Assembly: GCF_020405225.1 (NCBI RefSeq)
Contig: NZ_CP084475.1
Coordinates: 97,990-161,989 of the forward strand
Source: Natrinema sp. DC36
GTDB lineage: Archaea > Halobacteriota > Halobacteria > Halobacteriales > Natrialbaceae
Reading direction: 5' to 3'
DNA: 64,000 nucleotides
The notes below the pieces were generated by a model. The model had not been told where the DNA came from. It did not search any database and saw nothing but the letters and a program-made list of their open reading frames with translations. The translations under genes were made by a program, and so were the position numbers. This document shows, one piece after another, positions 43,512-52,081 of this stretch (positions are counted from its first letter, which is position 1; each line of letters begins with the position of its first letter).

Positions 43512-44102
43512 ATGAGCTACCCACGAACTCACGTCGACCACCGAAACCCCGACCACCATGAGTCAATGCATCCAACTCGAAATATCGTGAACGCCCACGT
43601 TGTTGCCGGGGAATTCCTCACTTCACGATACCACGATGCGCTTCAAACTGTTCTCCATCCTCTCGGTGAGTCTTTGGACACCAAAGACCAACATGCGCTC
43701 AACGACCTTGGCATCGTCCATGCTACTGGTTCCTTGAACGAGCAATCCCCTATTGTTCGCACATACGTCAAACTCGACGAGTATTGGACACGCACCCATC
43801 GTACTGCGCTCAACGAATTATTCGCTGATCGACGTGCTCACGTCCTGAGTTGCTGTACACGGTTCCTTTCTGAGTTCTCTCGACACACACTCGAAGTCGA
43901 ATCTGGCCGTTCCGGAACTGCGCTGGATAGTACCCTTGCTCCACTCCTGGAAAGCGGAATTCTCTCACACACAGACGATGAGAAAACGCCTTATTCTGTT
44001 GATGAACACCACGCGCTGTATCGACCGACTGAACGGCTCTTCGACGCACTTCTTGACCAAGCAGCTGTTCTCTGTGAGCTACTGCCCCCGACCGAACTCT
44101 AA
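43512..44102 (+). CDS. Hypothetical protein, His-rich start
   Basis: The 196-residue protein is soluble and mostly helical. The N-terminus is rich in His (HVDHRNPDHHESMHPTRN); a winged-helix-like stretch lies around 90-130. No family is recognised. The gene is preceded by a 42-bp palindrome and followed by the SRAP gene on the same strand, 66 bases on. Confidence 0.45.
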   Translation: MSYPRTHVDHRNPDHHESMHPTRNIVNAHVVAGEFLTSRYHDALQTVLHPLGESLDTKDQHALNDLGIVHATGSLNEQSPIVRTYVKLDEYWTRTHRTALNELFADRRAHVLSCCTRFLSEFSRHTLEVESGRSGTALDSTLAPLLESGILSHTDDEKTPYSVDEHHALYRPTERLFDALLDQAAVLCELLPPTEL

Positions 44103-44168
44103 TCGAACGATTCAGAGCCGTTCCCATTTCCAGATACGTTGAAGACTCTCCCGGTCGGACCCAGATGT

Positions 44169-44855
44169 ATGTGTGGCCGGAACTCGCTCTTCATCGACCA
44201 GGCTGACCTCGAGACTCGCTTCGACGCCGAGGTCGTCACGGACGGGGGCTATACACCCCGATACAACATCGCACCTGGCGACGACCTCCACATCATCACG
44301 AACGAGGCTCCAGACGAGATCGACACCTACCACTGGGGGCTGATTCCGTTCTGGGCGGATGAGCCCGGGGAGGGCATCATCAACGCTCGCTCCGAGACTG
44401 CCGGCGAGAAACGCGTCTTCGAGCGAGCGTGGGAATCACGTCCCTGTTTAGTCCTCTCGTCGGGGTTCTACGAGTGGAAATCGCCGAACGGCGGGACAAA
44501 ACAACCCTACCGGATTCACCGCGAGGACGACCCCGCGTTTGCGATGGCCGGGCTCTGGGACGTCTGGGAGGGTGACGACGAGACGATCTCGTGCGTCACG
44601 ATTCTTACGACGGAGCCGAACGACCTGATGAACTCAATCCACGACCGGATGCCGGTCGTCCTCCCGCAGGACGCGGAATCTGACTGGCTCGCCGCAGACC
44701 CGGACACCCGCAAGGAACTGTGCCAGCCGTACCCGAAGGACGACCTGGACGCCTACGAGATTTCGACGCGGGTCAACAACCCAGACAACGACGATCCCCA
44801 GGTCATCGAGCCGCTGGACCACGAGCAATCGGGCCTCGGCGAGTTCAGTTCCTGA
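44169..44855 (+). CDS. SRAP/HMCES-family DNA abasic-site protein
   Basis: The protein has 228 residues from the ATG at 44169, so Cys2 (MCGRNS) becomes the N-terminal nucleophile. Other hallmarks are RYNIAPGD, WGLIPFWA, NARSETAGEK, SGFYEWKSP and HDRMPVVLP. SRAP proteins bond covalently to abasic sites in single-stranded DNA and protect replication forks. Its place among orc and polB genes suits a role in replicon maintenance or the SOS-like response. Length is normal. Confidence 0.9.
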   Translation: MCGRNSLFIDQADLETRFDAEVVTDGGYTPRYNIAPGDDLHIITNEAPDEIDTYHWGLIPFWADEPGEGIINARSETAGEKRVFERAWESRPCLVLSSGFYEWKSPNGGTKQPYRIHREDDPAFAMAGLWDVWEGDDETISCVTILTTEPNDLMNSIHDRMPVVLPQDAESDWLAADPDTRKELCQPYPKDDLDAYEISTRVNNPDNDDPQVIEPLDHEQSGLGEFSS

Positions 44856-44873
44856 TAGCTGACGGGCTTACGG

Positions 44874-45902
44874 TCACTGCATCGGCGACGCAGCTGCTGA
44901 ATCGACGAGCGAGTACTCTCGATCCCGACTCGTCCCCTCCGCCTCAAGGAGGTTGTACTGCTCCATCTTCGAGAGGTACGTGCGGATAGTCCGTTTCGTC
45001 CGTGGGTCATCGACCTCCTCGGAATAGCGCTCGTGAATCTCGCTCGGCCCGACCGAGCCGTGCTCGCGAACGATGTCGTAGACGACGCGCTGATGGGGGG
45101 TGAGTGAATCGAGGCTCTTCTGCTTAATCTGCGCCCGGGCATCCTCGGCGGCGTCCAGGAGGATGTCGTCGGTGATGCGTTCGTGGTTCTCGCGATCGGC
45201 CTTGCCGGCGGCCGTTCGGAGGATGCCGATTGCGAGGCGGGCGTCGCCGGCGGCCGCGTCGGCGATCCGGTAGAGCTGGTCGTCGGTGATGACGTCCTCG
45301 TCGAGGCCCCACTTCGCCCGCGCACTCAGAATGTCGTACAGCTGCTCGTCGTGGTATTTGTCCATCCGGACGTGTTCGCTGGAGCGCAGCCGGCTCACGA
45401 GGCGGTCGTCGACGCGGCTGAACAGCTCCTCTTCCTTGTTCGCGATGCAGATGATCGCGAACTGCGGGAGGCTGTGGAGATCGCAGATGACGCTGGGGTC
45501 TTCGAGCTGGTCGACCTCATCGAGGATGACGACCGTTCGCGGGCCGTCGTGCTGCTGGAGGCGGTCGACGAGTTCGTCGTGCGGCGTCGACTGTCGGTGG
45601 ATGTCGATGGTCGCGCCGAGGTCGTCGAGGATCTGGTAGAGCGTGCGGAACCGCGTGTAGTTGCGCCAGCAGTTGACGTAGGTCGTCTCGACGTCGAGGA
45701 CCTCTTCCCGGAGTCGTTCCGTGACGAATTGCGAGATGCAGGTCTTGCCGGCGCCGCTGGGTCCAGTGACGATGGCCGTGTCGGCGGGTTCCCCGTTCGT
45801 GATGGGCTCGAGAACGCTGGAGAGATGGTTGACTTCGGCGTCGCGATGCTCAACTTCTCGAGGGACGAACCCGGCGCGTAGAACGCGAGCATCGCGGATC
45901 AT
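44874..45902 (-). CDS. Second Orc1/Cdc6-type protein
   Basis: The protein has 342 residues. Walker A is GPSGAGKT (47-54), Walker B VVILDEVDQL (about 121-130), sensor 1 IICIANKEE. A C-terminal winged helix (about 265-325, VVYDIVREHGSVGPSEIHER) is shorter than in the first orc. No ORB-like repeats were seen beside it. It may act at a different origin, as a regulator, or be inherited with this element. It converges on the SRAP gene with stops 18 bases apart. Confidence 0.85.
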   Translation of the reverse strand: MIRDARVLRAGFVPREVEHRDAEVNHLSSVLEPITNGEPADTAIVTGPSGAGKTCISQFVTERLREEVLDVETTYVNCWRNYTRFRTLYQILDDLGATIDIHRQSTPHDELVDRLQQHDGPRTVVILDEVDQLEDPSVICDLHSLPQFAIICIANKEEELFSRVDDRLVSRLRSSEHVRMDKYHDEQLYDILSARAKWGLDEDVITDDQLYRIADAAAGDARLAIGILRTAAGKADRENHERITDDILLDAAEDARAQIKQKSLDSLTPHQRVVYDIVREHGSVGPSEIHERYSEEVDDPRTKRTIRTYLSKMEQYNLLEAEGTSRDREYSLVDSAAASPMQ

Positions 45903-46126
45903 TGTGTTAGTGAGTGACTGGTTCTGCGTCAGACCATAAATACGTGACCGGGTTGTTTCCGGAAAGCAAATCTCACCAATTGGCCATCGGTTGAATACCG
46001 GGTCTCTTTGTGGTGATTCGGGAGGAATCTGTCGTGGTGGCTTTTCGGAAGTTCACGGAAACACGAACCTTCCTGAATAGAAGATATCCCCTTGGGTTTA
46101 AATATCCAAATTGCGATGTATCGCCT

Positions 46127-46960
46127 GTGACACCAAACGAAAACGACCCTGTCACCAACGTGCCGACCGTCGAGGTTCAAAGCCCCACCGGAAGCCTTGA
46201 CGTGAATGCCCTTATCAAATCAAACGGGGAAGACGATCCGTTTGCCGGCCTATTCGAGGACACTACTGGAGGCTCCGATACGACATCCGTTCCAACCACA
46301 AACCAACAAAACACCGATGTCGTCGATCTCGGAAAAGACCTCCTCGCCGGATACGCCGACTGGAAAGGTGGACAAGTTGATCATGATCCACACGATGATC
46401 CACTTCGTTACCTTTGGCACGACGCCCCTGAACTCATTATCGCTGCCGCCGTGGCAGGCTATTTCACATACAAGGGCGCTCAAGGACTTGGTGGCCTAGT
46501 TTCATCTGGTTCAACAACAGATGAAACCGGCACGTCGACGCAGCCGCGTCTCCCTCTGGAAGATCGGCCGTATCGGGTGTTTGTGAGTCACTCGTGGAAG
46601 TACTCCGAACAGCGTGAACGCATTGAGGAGTTCCTCGATGATGAAAATCGGCTGGACTGGCAGAACTTCTGTGTCCCAGAGGACGATCCGATGGAGTTTG
46701 AAGATAAGAATGATCTTCGTCAGCAGCTCTACCAGCAGGTTGGGCAGGCAAATGTGGTCGTCGTCGTCGCTGGGATGTACGTCTCGCACAGCGAGTGGAT
46801 CGAGGAGGAGATTGAGATGGCAGACCATTTCGAGAAACCTATTATCGGTGTGCGACCGAACGGGAACAAGCGACTTCCAGCTGTGGTAAAGGAGGAAGCC
46901 GATGAGATTGTCGGTTGGCGGCAGAAGTCTATCGTAAACGCCATCGCGAAGCATGCATGA
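46127..46960 (+). CDS. ThsB-like TIR protein with a transmembrane segment
   Basis: The protein has 277 residues from the GTG at 46127. A TTTAAATA box at about 46098 lies 22 bases upstream, so a leaderless start here is likely. Residues 1-95 are disordered, a hydrophobic segment spans about 103-122, and 148-277 is a TIR-like domain of the ThsB (MTH538) type: RVFVSHSWKYSEQRERIEEF, FCVPEDDP, VVVVAGMYVSHSEWIEEEIE. The Trp-x-x-Glu (W224, E226-228) fits the catalytic glutamate region of NAD-cleaving TIRs. ThsB proteins sense phage and make a cyclic nucleotide signal. Here the sensor is membrane-tethered. Confidence 0.75.
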   Translation: MTPNENDPVTNVPTVEVQSPTGSLDVNALIKSNGEDDPFAGLFEDTTGGSDTTSVPTTNQQNTDVVDLGKDLLAGYADWKGGQVDHDPHDDPLRYLWHDAPELIIAAAVAGYFTYKGAQGLGGLVSSGSTTDETGTSTQPRLPLEDRPYRVFVSHSWKYSEQRERIEEFLDDENRLDWQNFCVPEDDPMEFEDKNDLRQQLYQQVGQANVVVVVAGMYVSHSEWIEEEIEMADHFEKPIIGVRPNGNKRLPAVVKEEADEIVGWRQKSIVNAIAKHA

Positions 46961-47180
46961 TCTACCCTCGGACGAGTATGGCCCAAGACAGAGGGATGGC
47001 AGTACACGATCTTCACCCAGACGGCCAGAGCGTGATAAGACGCTCATCAATCAGTACAGGCACTACGCAGAAAGCGTAATGGCGACCGAACAGCGTTTGG
47101 ATCTGAACTGTTTCTACGGTCCCCTATTCTTAGAATGGCGCAAAGCATCATTCGCCGACACCTTAGCGGAATATGTCTGA
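46953..47180 (+). pseudogene. Truncated RipA-like membrane-protein fragment
   Basis: The 75-codon frame overlaps both neighbours (TIR stop and next ATG). Its middle, LINQYRHYAESVMATEQRLD, matches the start of the next gene's core (LMDQYIHYGEVAIETANQRV), but the membrane helices are missing after FYGPLFLEW. It may be a shortened duplicate or, less likely, a genuine small subunit. Confidence 0.5.
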
Positions 47181-47952
47181 ATCAACTGACGAGACCTCTG
47201 GCGAGAGCGAGCCGAATAATGCAAATCTTGGCGAAAATACCGAGGACAAAGACACGCCTGAAACAGAGCCGGAACACCCCGAAGAGGTTACTGGGGGAGA
47301 TCCGGCCGAATCGGCCGAGCCCAATGCCGTAGAGAATGGGCCGTTAACGAATCTGAACGACGAAGAGACGGATCGCTTGATGGATCAATACATCCACTAT
47401 GGAGAGGTGGCAATCGAGACTGCGAATCAGCGGGTCCAGATGAACCGATTTTTCGGCTTGATTTTGACGTCGATACTAGCCGGACTCTTCGCTCTCGCCC
47501 GAGGAAATTTGACGACTACGAGTGCTGCAATCGTTCTATTCGCCTCTGGATTTGGAAGTCTGATCTGTTACTTTTGGTATCAGAGTTTACAGTCGTATCG
47601 CCGGCTGAACAAGGCCCGATATGCTATTCTCAACCAAATCGAGTCTGCCCTTCCTGTCCGAATGTATCTTGATGAATGGCGATACCTCAAGCGGGAAAAG
47701 CCCGATCCGGACATCGTTGAGCCCCGACCTGATGACGACCCAGATCACCGCTCGCATACGATTGTCGAACAGTGGTTTGTCCGTCTCCTTGCCGCTGGAT
47801 ATCTTACTGTCGGAGGATACGCTGGCGGGTTCATTCTAACTCCTTTGCTCACGAATGCAGGCTATTCTCTGCCGTCTCCGACGGCAGTCGGGCTAATAAC
47901 CGGTGCGACCGTTATGGCTGGTTCGATAGGGCTATTCTGGATTCGGAGCTGA
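47173..47952 (+). CDS. RipA/SLATT-like octameric membrane protein
   Basis: The protein has 259 residues. An acidic disordered start (1-55) is followed by LMDQYIHYGEVAIETANQRV, two helices (about 92-112 and 118-140), then the signature WYQSLQSYRRLNKARYAILN, ESALPVRMYLDEWRYL and two further helices (about 200-222 and 236-256). This is the pattern of small membrane proteins used as pore-like effectors in antiphage systems. It is cotranscribed with the TIR gene, so it could be the effector opened by a TIR-made signal; that is inference. Confidence 0.7.
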   Translation: MSESTDETSGESEPNNANLGENTEDKDTPETEPEHPEEVTGGDPAESAEPNAVENGPLTNLNDEETDRLMDQYIHYGEVAIETANQRVQMNRFFGLILTSILAGLFALARGNLTTTSAAIVLFASGFGSLICYFWYQSLQSYRRLNKARYAILNQIESALPVRMYLDEWRYLKREKPDPDIVEPRPDDDPDHRSHTIVEQWFVRLLAAGYLTVGGYAGGFILTPLLTNAGYSLPSPTAVGLITGATVMAGSIGLFWIRS

Positions 47953-48185
47953 TGACACCTACTATGAAACGATTCGATATTGGAGACACGGTCCGAATCG
48001 ATATCCCGGACGTGACAGATCCAGATCACGAGCGTCTCCATGGACGTCGAGGAACAATCGTTGAGATCCTCTCAGACGATGCAGGAACTGTGACTGGTGA
48101 TCAACGAGAAGGCTATCTTTTCCGGGTTGAAATCGCCAATGGTGACACTGTTGACGTCCGCTGGCGGGATCTTCGGCCAGTTTGA
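47952..48185 (+). CDS. Small SH3/KOW-like protein
   Basis: The 77-residue protein starts in overlap with the previous stop (TGATG). Sequence FDIGDTVRIDIPDVTDPDHE, LHGRRGTIVEIL, YLFRVEIANGDTVDVRWRDL is a small beta barrel typical of KOW/SH3 folds in haloarchaea. It is the last gene of the TIR operon; role unknown. Confidence 0.6.
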   Translation: MTPTMKRFDIGDTVRIDIPDVTDPDHERLHGRRGTIVEILSDDAGTVTGDQREGYLFRVEIANGDTVDVRWRDLRPV

Positions 48186-48266
48186 TTGGCTATTGTCTGG
48201 TGCCACCTCTGTAGTCTAAGTTCACTAAACACTAAGTTAGCGTACTGAATACATCTCGGCATTACG

Positions 48267-51200
48267 ATGCTCTCGCTTCCTCCGCTTGTCGATAACGCCA
48301 ATAGAACACTAGAAGACGCTTACAAGCGGATTATTCCCCAGATCGAGGAAGGCCGTATCGCAACTGGCTACTTTTATCTCTCAGGATTCGACCTCTACCG
48401 GGAAGACCTTGAAAATCTGGCTGACCCCGAGGAACTCGGCCACGCTCCACTTCGGATCTTGATGGGACGTCAGACGAATAGGGGAACTGCTGACGAAATC
48501 GGTGAGGGGCAGAATCTCAAAGAGGAGCTCAAAAGAGAGGTGAGAGAAAGCATCTCGGAGCTGAATAACGCTCAGATCGGGCGACTAGACCGGCTACGAG
48601 ACTTTATCGCCGAAGGCGAGGTGAGCGTCCGTGTGCGAAATCCTGAAAACGGTTACTTCCACGCAAAGGGTGCATCATTTCGAGCGCCACTCGAAGACGA
48701 CGAAGATTGGGGACAAGACGAGGATGAAGACACCCGTCCATGCGCTACAGTTGTCGGCTCCTCGAACTTCACCAAGAGCGGCCACCAGAACAACATCGAA
48801 CTGAACCTCACGAGTCAGGATCGACACAAGGCCGAAGCGTTCGAGGAGTGGTACGACAACCAGTGGGCCAACGCCGAGGAGTTCAGTGAGGAGATCATCC
48901 GAATCATCGAGAACAGCGAGGAGTACCAGGACTGGAAGGAACAGCAGGAGGACGAGTCCGACAAGGAGACGTCACCCGAGGAGCTGGGTACATATCTCGA
49001 ACCGTTCGAGCTCTACAAGCTGCTCGCCTACGACGAACTGAGTGGGAACGTCAACATCCGTGACAGCCCACTGTACTACTTCCAGAAGCTCGGGTACGAG
49101 AGTGCAAAGGAAAAGCTCTCACAGTTCAACGGGTGCATCGTCTCCGACTCGGTCGGCCTGGGGAAATCATTTATTGGAGGTGAACTCCTCCACGACTACC
49201 GCCAACGTGGCGACCACTGTCTCCTCATTGTCCCGGCAAACCTGACTGATCAGTGGGAAGACCTACTCCAGAACGACACTGACAAAGACGGCAATCCGTA
49301 CTTCGGGTTAGAGGTGGACGGCACGCACCTTGATGTGATGAGTATCAGTAAGTTCCAGAATCTTTCCTACGGCGAGGTGCAGGACCTCAAAGATGAGTTC
49401 GATGTCCTGCTTATCGACGAGGCTCACCGGTTCCGGAACTACGGGAAGTGGCGGCCGAACCCGGACCACGATGACGACTACAAGGGGACGCGACGACACG
49501 CGAATCTCAGGCAACTCCGCGGAAAGACGATGATAATGCTGACCGCGACCCCGATCAATAACAGCGCTACCGACCTGAAGAACCTCATCAGCTTGTTCAC
49601 CAGCCCGGAGGAACTTCGGAACAAGGCGTCACTCGACTTTGATGCGTTCGACGAATATATCGAGCTCTCGGAGACGCGAAAACGCATCGCAGCCGGGAAA
49701 GAGGAAGTCGGCGACGACGAACAGCAAGAAATCACCGAGCAGCTCCAGCGACACTCCTCTGAGATATCGAATATCCTTAACGAAGTGATGGTTCTCCGGA
49801 CGCGCAAGCACGTCAAAGACCAGATACAGGACAGCGAAGACTTCGAGATGAGCTTCAAGCCGCCGAAACTCAACAAGCAACAGTACTCCCTGCCGGCGGC
49901 CTACCAGCCAATATATCGGATGCTTCCCGACGTGATGGACGCCCTCCACCTACCCCACATCACAGTCAAAAACCCGAAAGCAGGGAGCACGCTGAAAGCT
50001 CTCTACAAGCTGAACCTCCTCAAACGGCTCGAGTCCTCAACGTACGCGTTCGTCCAGTCGATCGAGACGCTACATCAGAGCGAACGCCAGCTTCTCGGCC
50101 TTCTTGGTGAACTTCCCGAGGACGAAGACATCGATATGCTCCGAACTGTTCGGGAAGGGGATGACTCTGAACTCGGTGACTTTGTCGAAGGAGCCGACGC
50201 TGCTGAAGATCTCGAACAAACACTCGAAGAATTCGGTTTCGATACCACCGCTATTCAATCGGAAGAAGGAGCTGATACCGAGGGAGATGAACTGGCAGAC
50301 GCCACCATCGGCGAGGTGAAGACGTACATCAGGGAGGACCTCACCCTTCTCTCGTATTTCCTCTCGCAGTTCATCGGTGATGTCGCCCGTGATGCGGGTG
50401 ATGTGAGTGATTATGCGGTTTCCACGCGGCAATGGCTCGCTGACCACGACGCTGGTGTCCTCCCAGATATTCCTGAAGAAGAGATGAATCCGATTCTCTA
50501 CCCGAATAGTGACCTGAGCGAAGTCGACCCCGCCACACGCGACTTTTACGAGGCCGTCTTTTCACTCCGCGAGTTCCGCGACCCGAAGATCGACCGACTT
50601 GCAGATGTCCTCACTAACCACGATCAGAAGGTGCTCATCTTCACGCAGTATCGGGCAACTGCAGACTACGTCTATCGAACCCTCTGTGACAACGAGGATT
50701 CACCACTCACAGAGGCGAACAGTGCCGTCGTCAAGGGTGGCGACGAGAATAAACAGGACATCATTCAACGCTTTGCTCCCGAGGCGTCAGGCTACCAGCA
50801 AACGCTCGCCGAGTCGGGGGACTCAGAGCTACAGTACGTAGTGGCCACTGACACGCTGAGTGAAGGGGTTAATCTCCAGGACGTTCATGTGGTGGTCAAT
50901 TACGACCTGCCGTGGAACCCGATGCGGATTGTCCAGCGTGTCGGGCGAGTCGACCGGATCGGGAGTACCGCCGAGAAACACGTCCACAACTTCTACCCGG
51001 ACGGCGACATCGAGGCGGCGATTAAGCTCCTGAAACGCCTGCAGGCAAAGATCAACGATATCGCGCTCATCGTCGGAAAGGAGAACAATATCCTCGATCC
51101 GAACGAAGACCAGATTCTCGAAAAGACAGGTGTAGACACGGAGAAGACAATCGGGGAATTACAGGTGGACGAGATTGAGGACTCTCTCCAGAAGTCCCGT

Positions 51201-52073
51201 GAAATTGACGACGTGAATGAACTCGACGACACGAGCAAGAATCCGCTCCTCCGCAATGCTGGGAGTAATGAACACGCTGCGTTCGAGCGGTACCTTCTGA
51301 AGCGAGAACTGAACGAGGATTATGACCTAACTGCGGAAGACTTCGAGTACGCTGAGGACTTCTTCGATGACCCGCCCGAAGAACGGGAATTCCTCTACAC
51401 GAATGTAACTGACCACGATGCCGGTCCTCGTCCGGGCGTATTCGCCCTTGCCCACCTCTGGTTCGACGATGATGACCACGAGTCCCCGCTTGGTCGCGTC
51501 CGTCGTGCTTTCTACTACAAGCCCTTCGCCGACGAGGTCAAAGAGCGGCCCGTGAGCACGCTCAACATTGACCCTTCAGTTGACGGCGACCCGATTACTG
51601 GAAATCCAGATACGGTGTTATCGAATCGCGGTGAGATTCAAGCAGTGCTTGACGAGCGCCTGGAGGTGATTCGAGAAGGCCAAGTTGAGGGTGCTTTCAA
51701 ACAGGGGGAGGCCTTCTCGAAGGAACAGGAGACGATCCTCGATTTCATCAGTCACTACGTTCAGCCGAATCACGGCAATGAGCCGGCTCCTGTCGAAGAG
51801 TTCGAAACGATAGGAGAATGGGCTACCGACATCGAAGAGCGGCTGCAGGAGGTAAAGCTGGCGAACACGGATGAAGACCGAATCCTACGAGAGATCTTTC
51901 GCCAGAACGAGCAGTACGACTCTTTCCCAGAGTGGCCGACCGGGGAGTTCCTCAGTCAGCTTGAGGAGTTCTTAGAAGAGAACGTCGAAGCCTCTACTGA
52001 ATACCAGACGAAACTGATGGGAGAGAGTGATGTACAAGCGAAGCTCGTATGTTGGGGGGTTGTCGGACAGTGA
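48267..52073 (+). CDS. PLD-nuclease/SNF2 helicase antiphage protein
   Basis: The protein has 1268 residues. The N-terminal phospholipase-D-like domain carries HxK in YFHAKGASF (H132, K134) and VGSSNFTKSGHQNNIELN (about 163-180). A SNF2 helicase follows: DSVGLGKSFIGG (Walker A, about 293), LLIDEAHRFRN (about 375), LTATPINNS (III), then VATDTLSEGVNLQDVH and QRVGRVDRIGS (VI, about 897). The architecture is that of antiphage helicases found next to Eco57I-type methylases. The partner methylase genes on the right are both truncated, so the system may be broken. It reads toward them and ends nine bases from the first. Confidence 0.8.
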   Translation: MLSLPPLVDNANRTLEDAYKRIIPQIEEGRIATGYFYLSGFDLYREDLENLADPEELGHAPLRILMGRQTNRGTADEIGEGQNLKEELKREVRESISELNNAQIGRLDRLRDFIAEGEVSVRVRNPENGYFHAKGASFRAPLEDDEDWGQDEDEDTRPCATVVGSSNFTKSGHQNNIELNLTSQDRHKAEAFEEWYDNQWANAEEFSEEIIRIIENSEEYQDWKEQQEDESDKETSPEELGTYLEPFELYKLLAYDELSGNVNIRDSPLYYFQKLGYESAKEKLSQFNGCIVSDSVGLGKSFIGGELLHDYRQRGDHCLLIVPANLTDQWEDLLQNDTDKDGNPYFGLEVDGTHLDVMSISKFQNLSYGEVQDLKDEFDVLLIDEAHRFRNYGKWRPNPDHDDDYKGTRRHANLRQLRGKTMIMLTATPINNSATDLKNLISLFTSPEELRNKASLDFDAFDEYIELSETRKRIAAGKEEVGDDEQQEITEQLQRHSSEISNILNEVMVLRTRKHVKDQIQDSEDFEMSFKPPKLNKQQYSLPAAYQPIYRMLPDVMDALHLPHITVKNPKAGSTLKALYKLNLLKRLESSTYAFVQSIETLHQSERQLLGLLGELPEDEDIDMLRTVREGDDSELGDFVEGADAAEDLEQTLEEFGFDTTAIQSEEGADTEGDELADATIGEVKTYIREDLTLLSYFLSQFIGDVARDAGDVSDYAVSTRQWLADHDAGVLPDIPEEEMNPILYPNSDLSEVDPATRDFYEAVFSLREFRDPKIDRLADVLTNHDQKVLIFTQYRATADYVYRTLCDNEDSPLTEANSAVVKGGDENKQDIIQRFAPEASGYQQTLAESGDSELQYVVATDTLSEGVNLQDVHVVVNYDLPWNPMRIVQRVGRVDRIGSTAEKHVHNFYPDGDIEAAIKLLKRLQAKINDIALIVGKENNILDPNEDQILEKTGVDTEKTIGELQVDEIEDSLQKSREIDDVNELDDTSKNPLLRNAGSNEHAAFERYLLKRELNEDYDLTAEDFEYAEDFFDDPPEEREFLYTNVTDHDAGPRPGVFALAHLWFDDDDHESPLGRVRRAFYYKPFADEVKERPVSTLNIDPSVDGDPITGNPDTVLSNRGEIQAVLDERLEVIREGQVEGAFKQGEAFSKEQETILDFISHYVQPNHGNEPAPVEEFETIGEWATDIEERLQEVKLANTDEDRILREIFRQNEQYDSFPEWPTGEFLSQLEEFLEENVEASTEYQTKLMGESDVQAKLVCWGVVGQ

Positions 52074-52081
52074 TTCGGGAG

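Noticed and set aside
46127..48185. Complete Thoeris system
   Set aside because: Only a ThsB-like TIR is present; there is no SIR2-SLOG ThsA, so the locus is described as TIR plus membrane protein instead.
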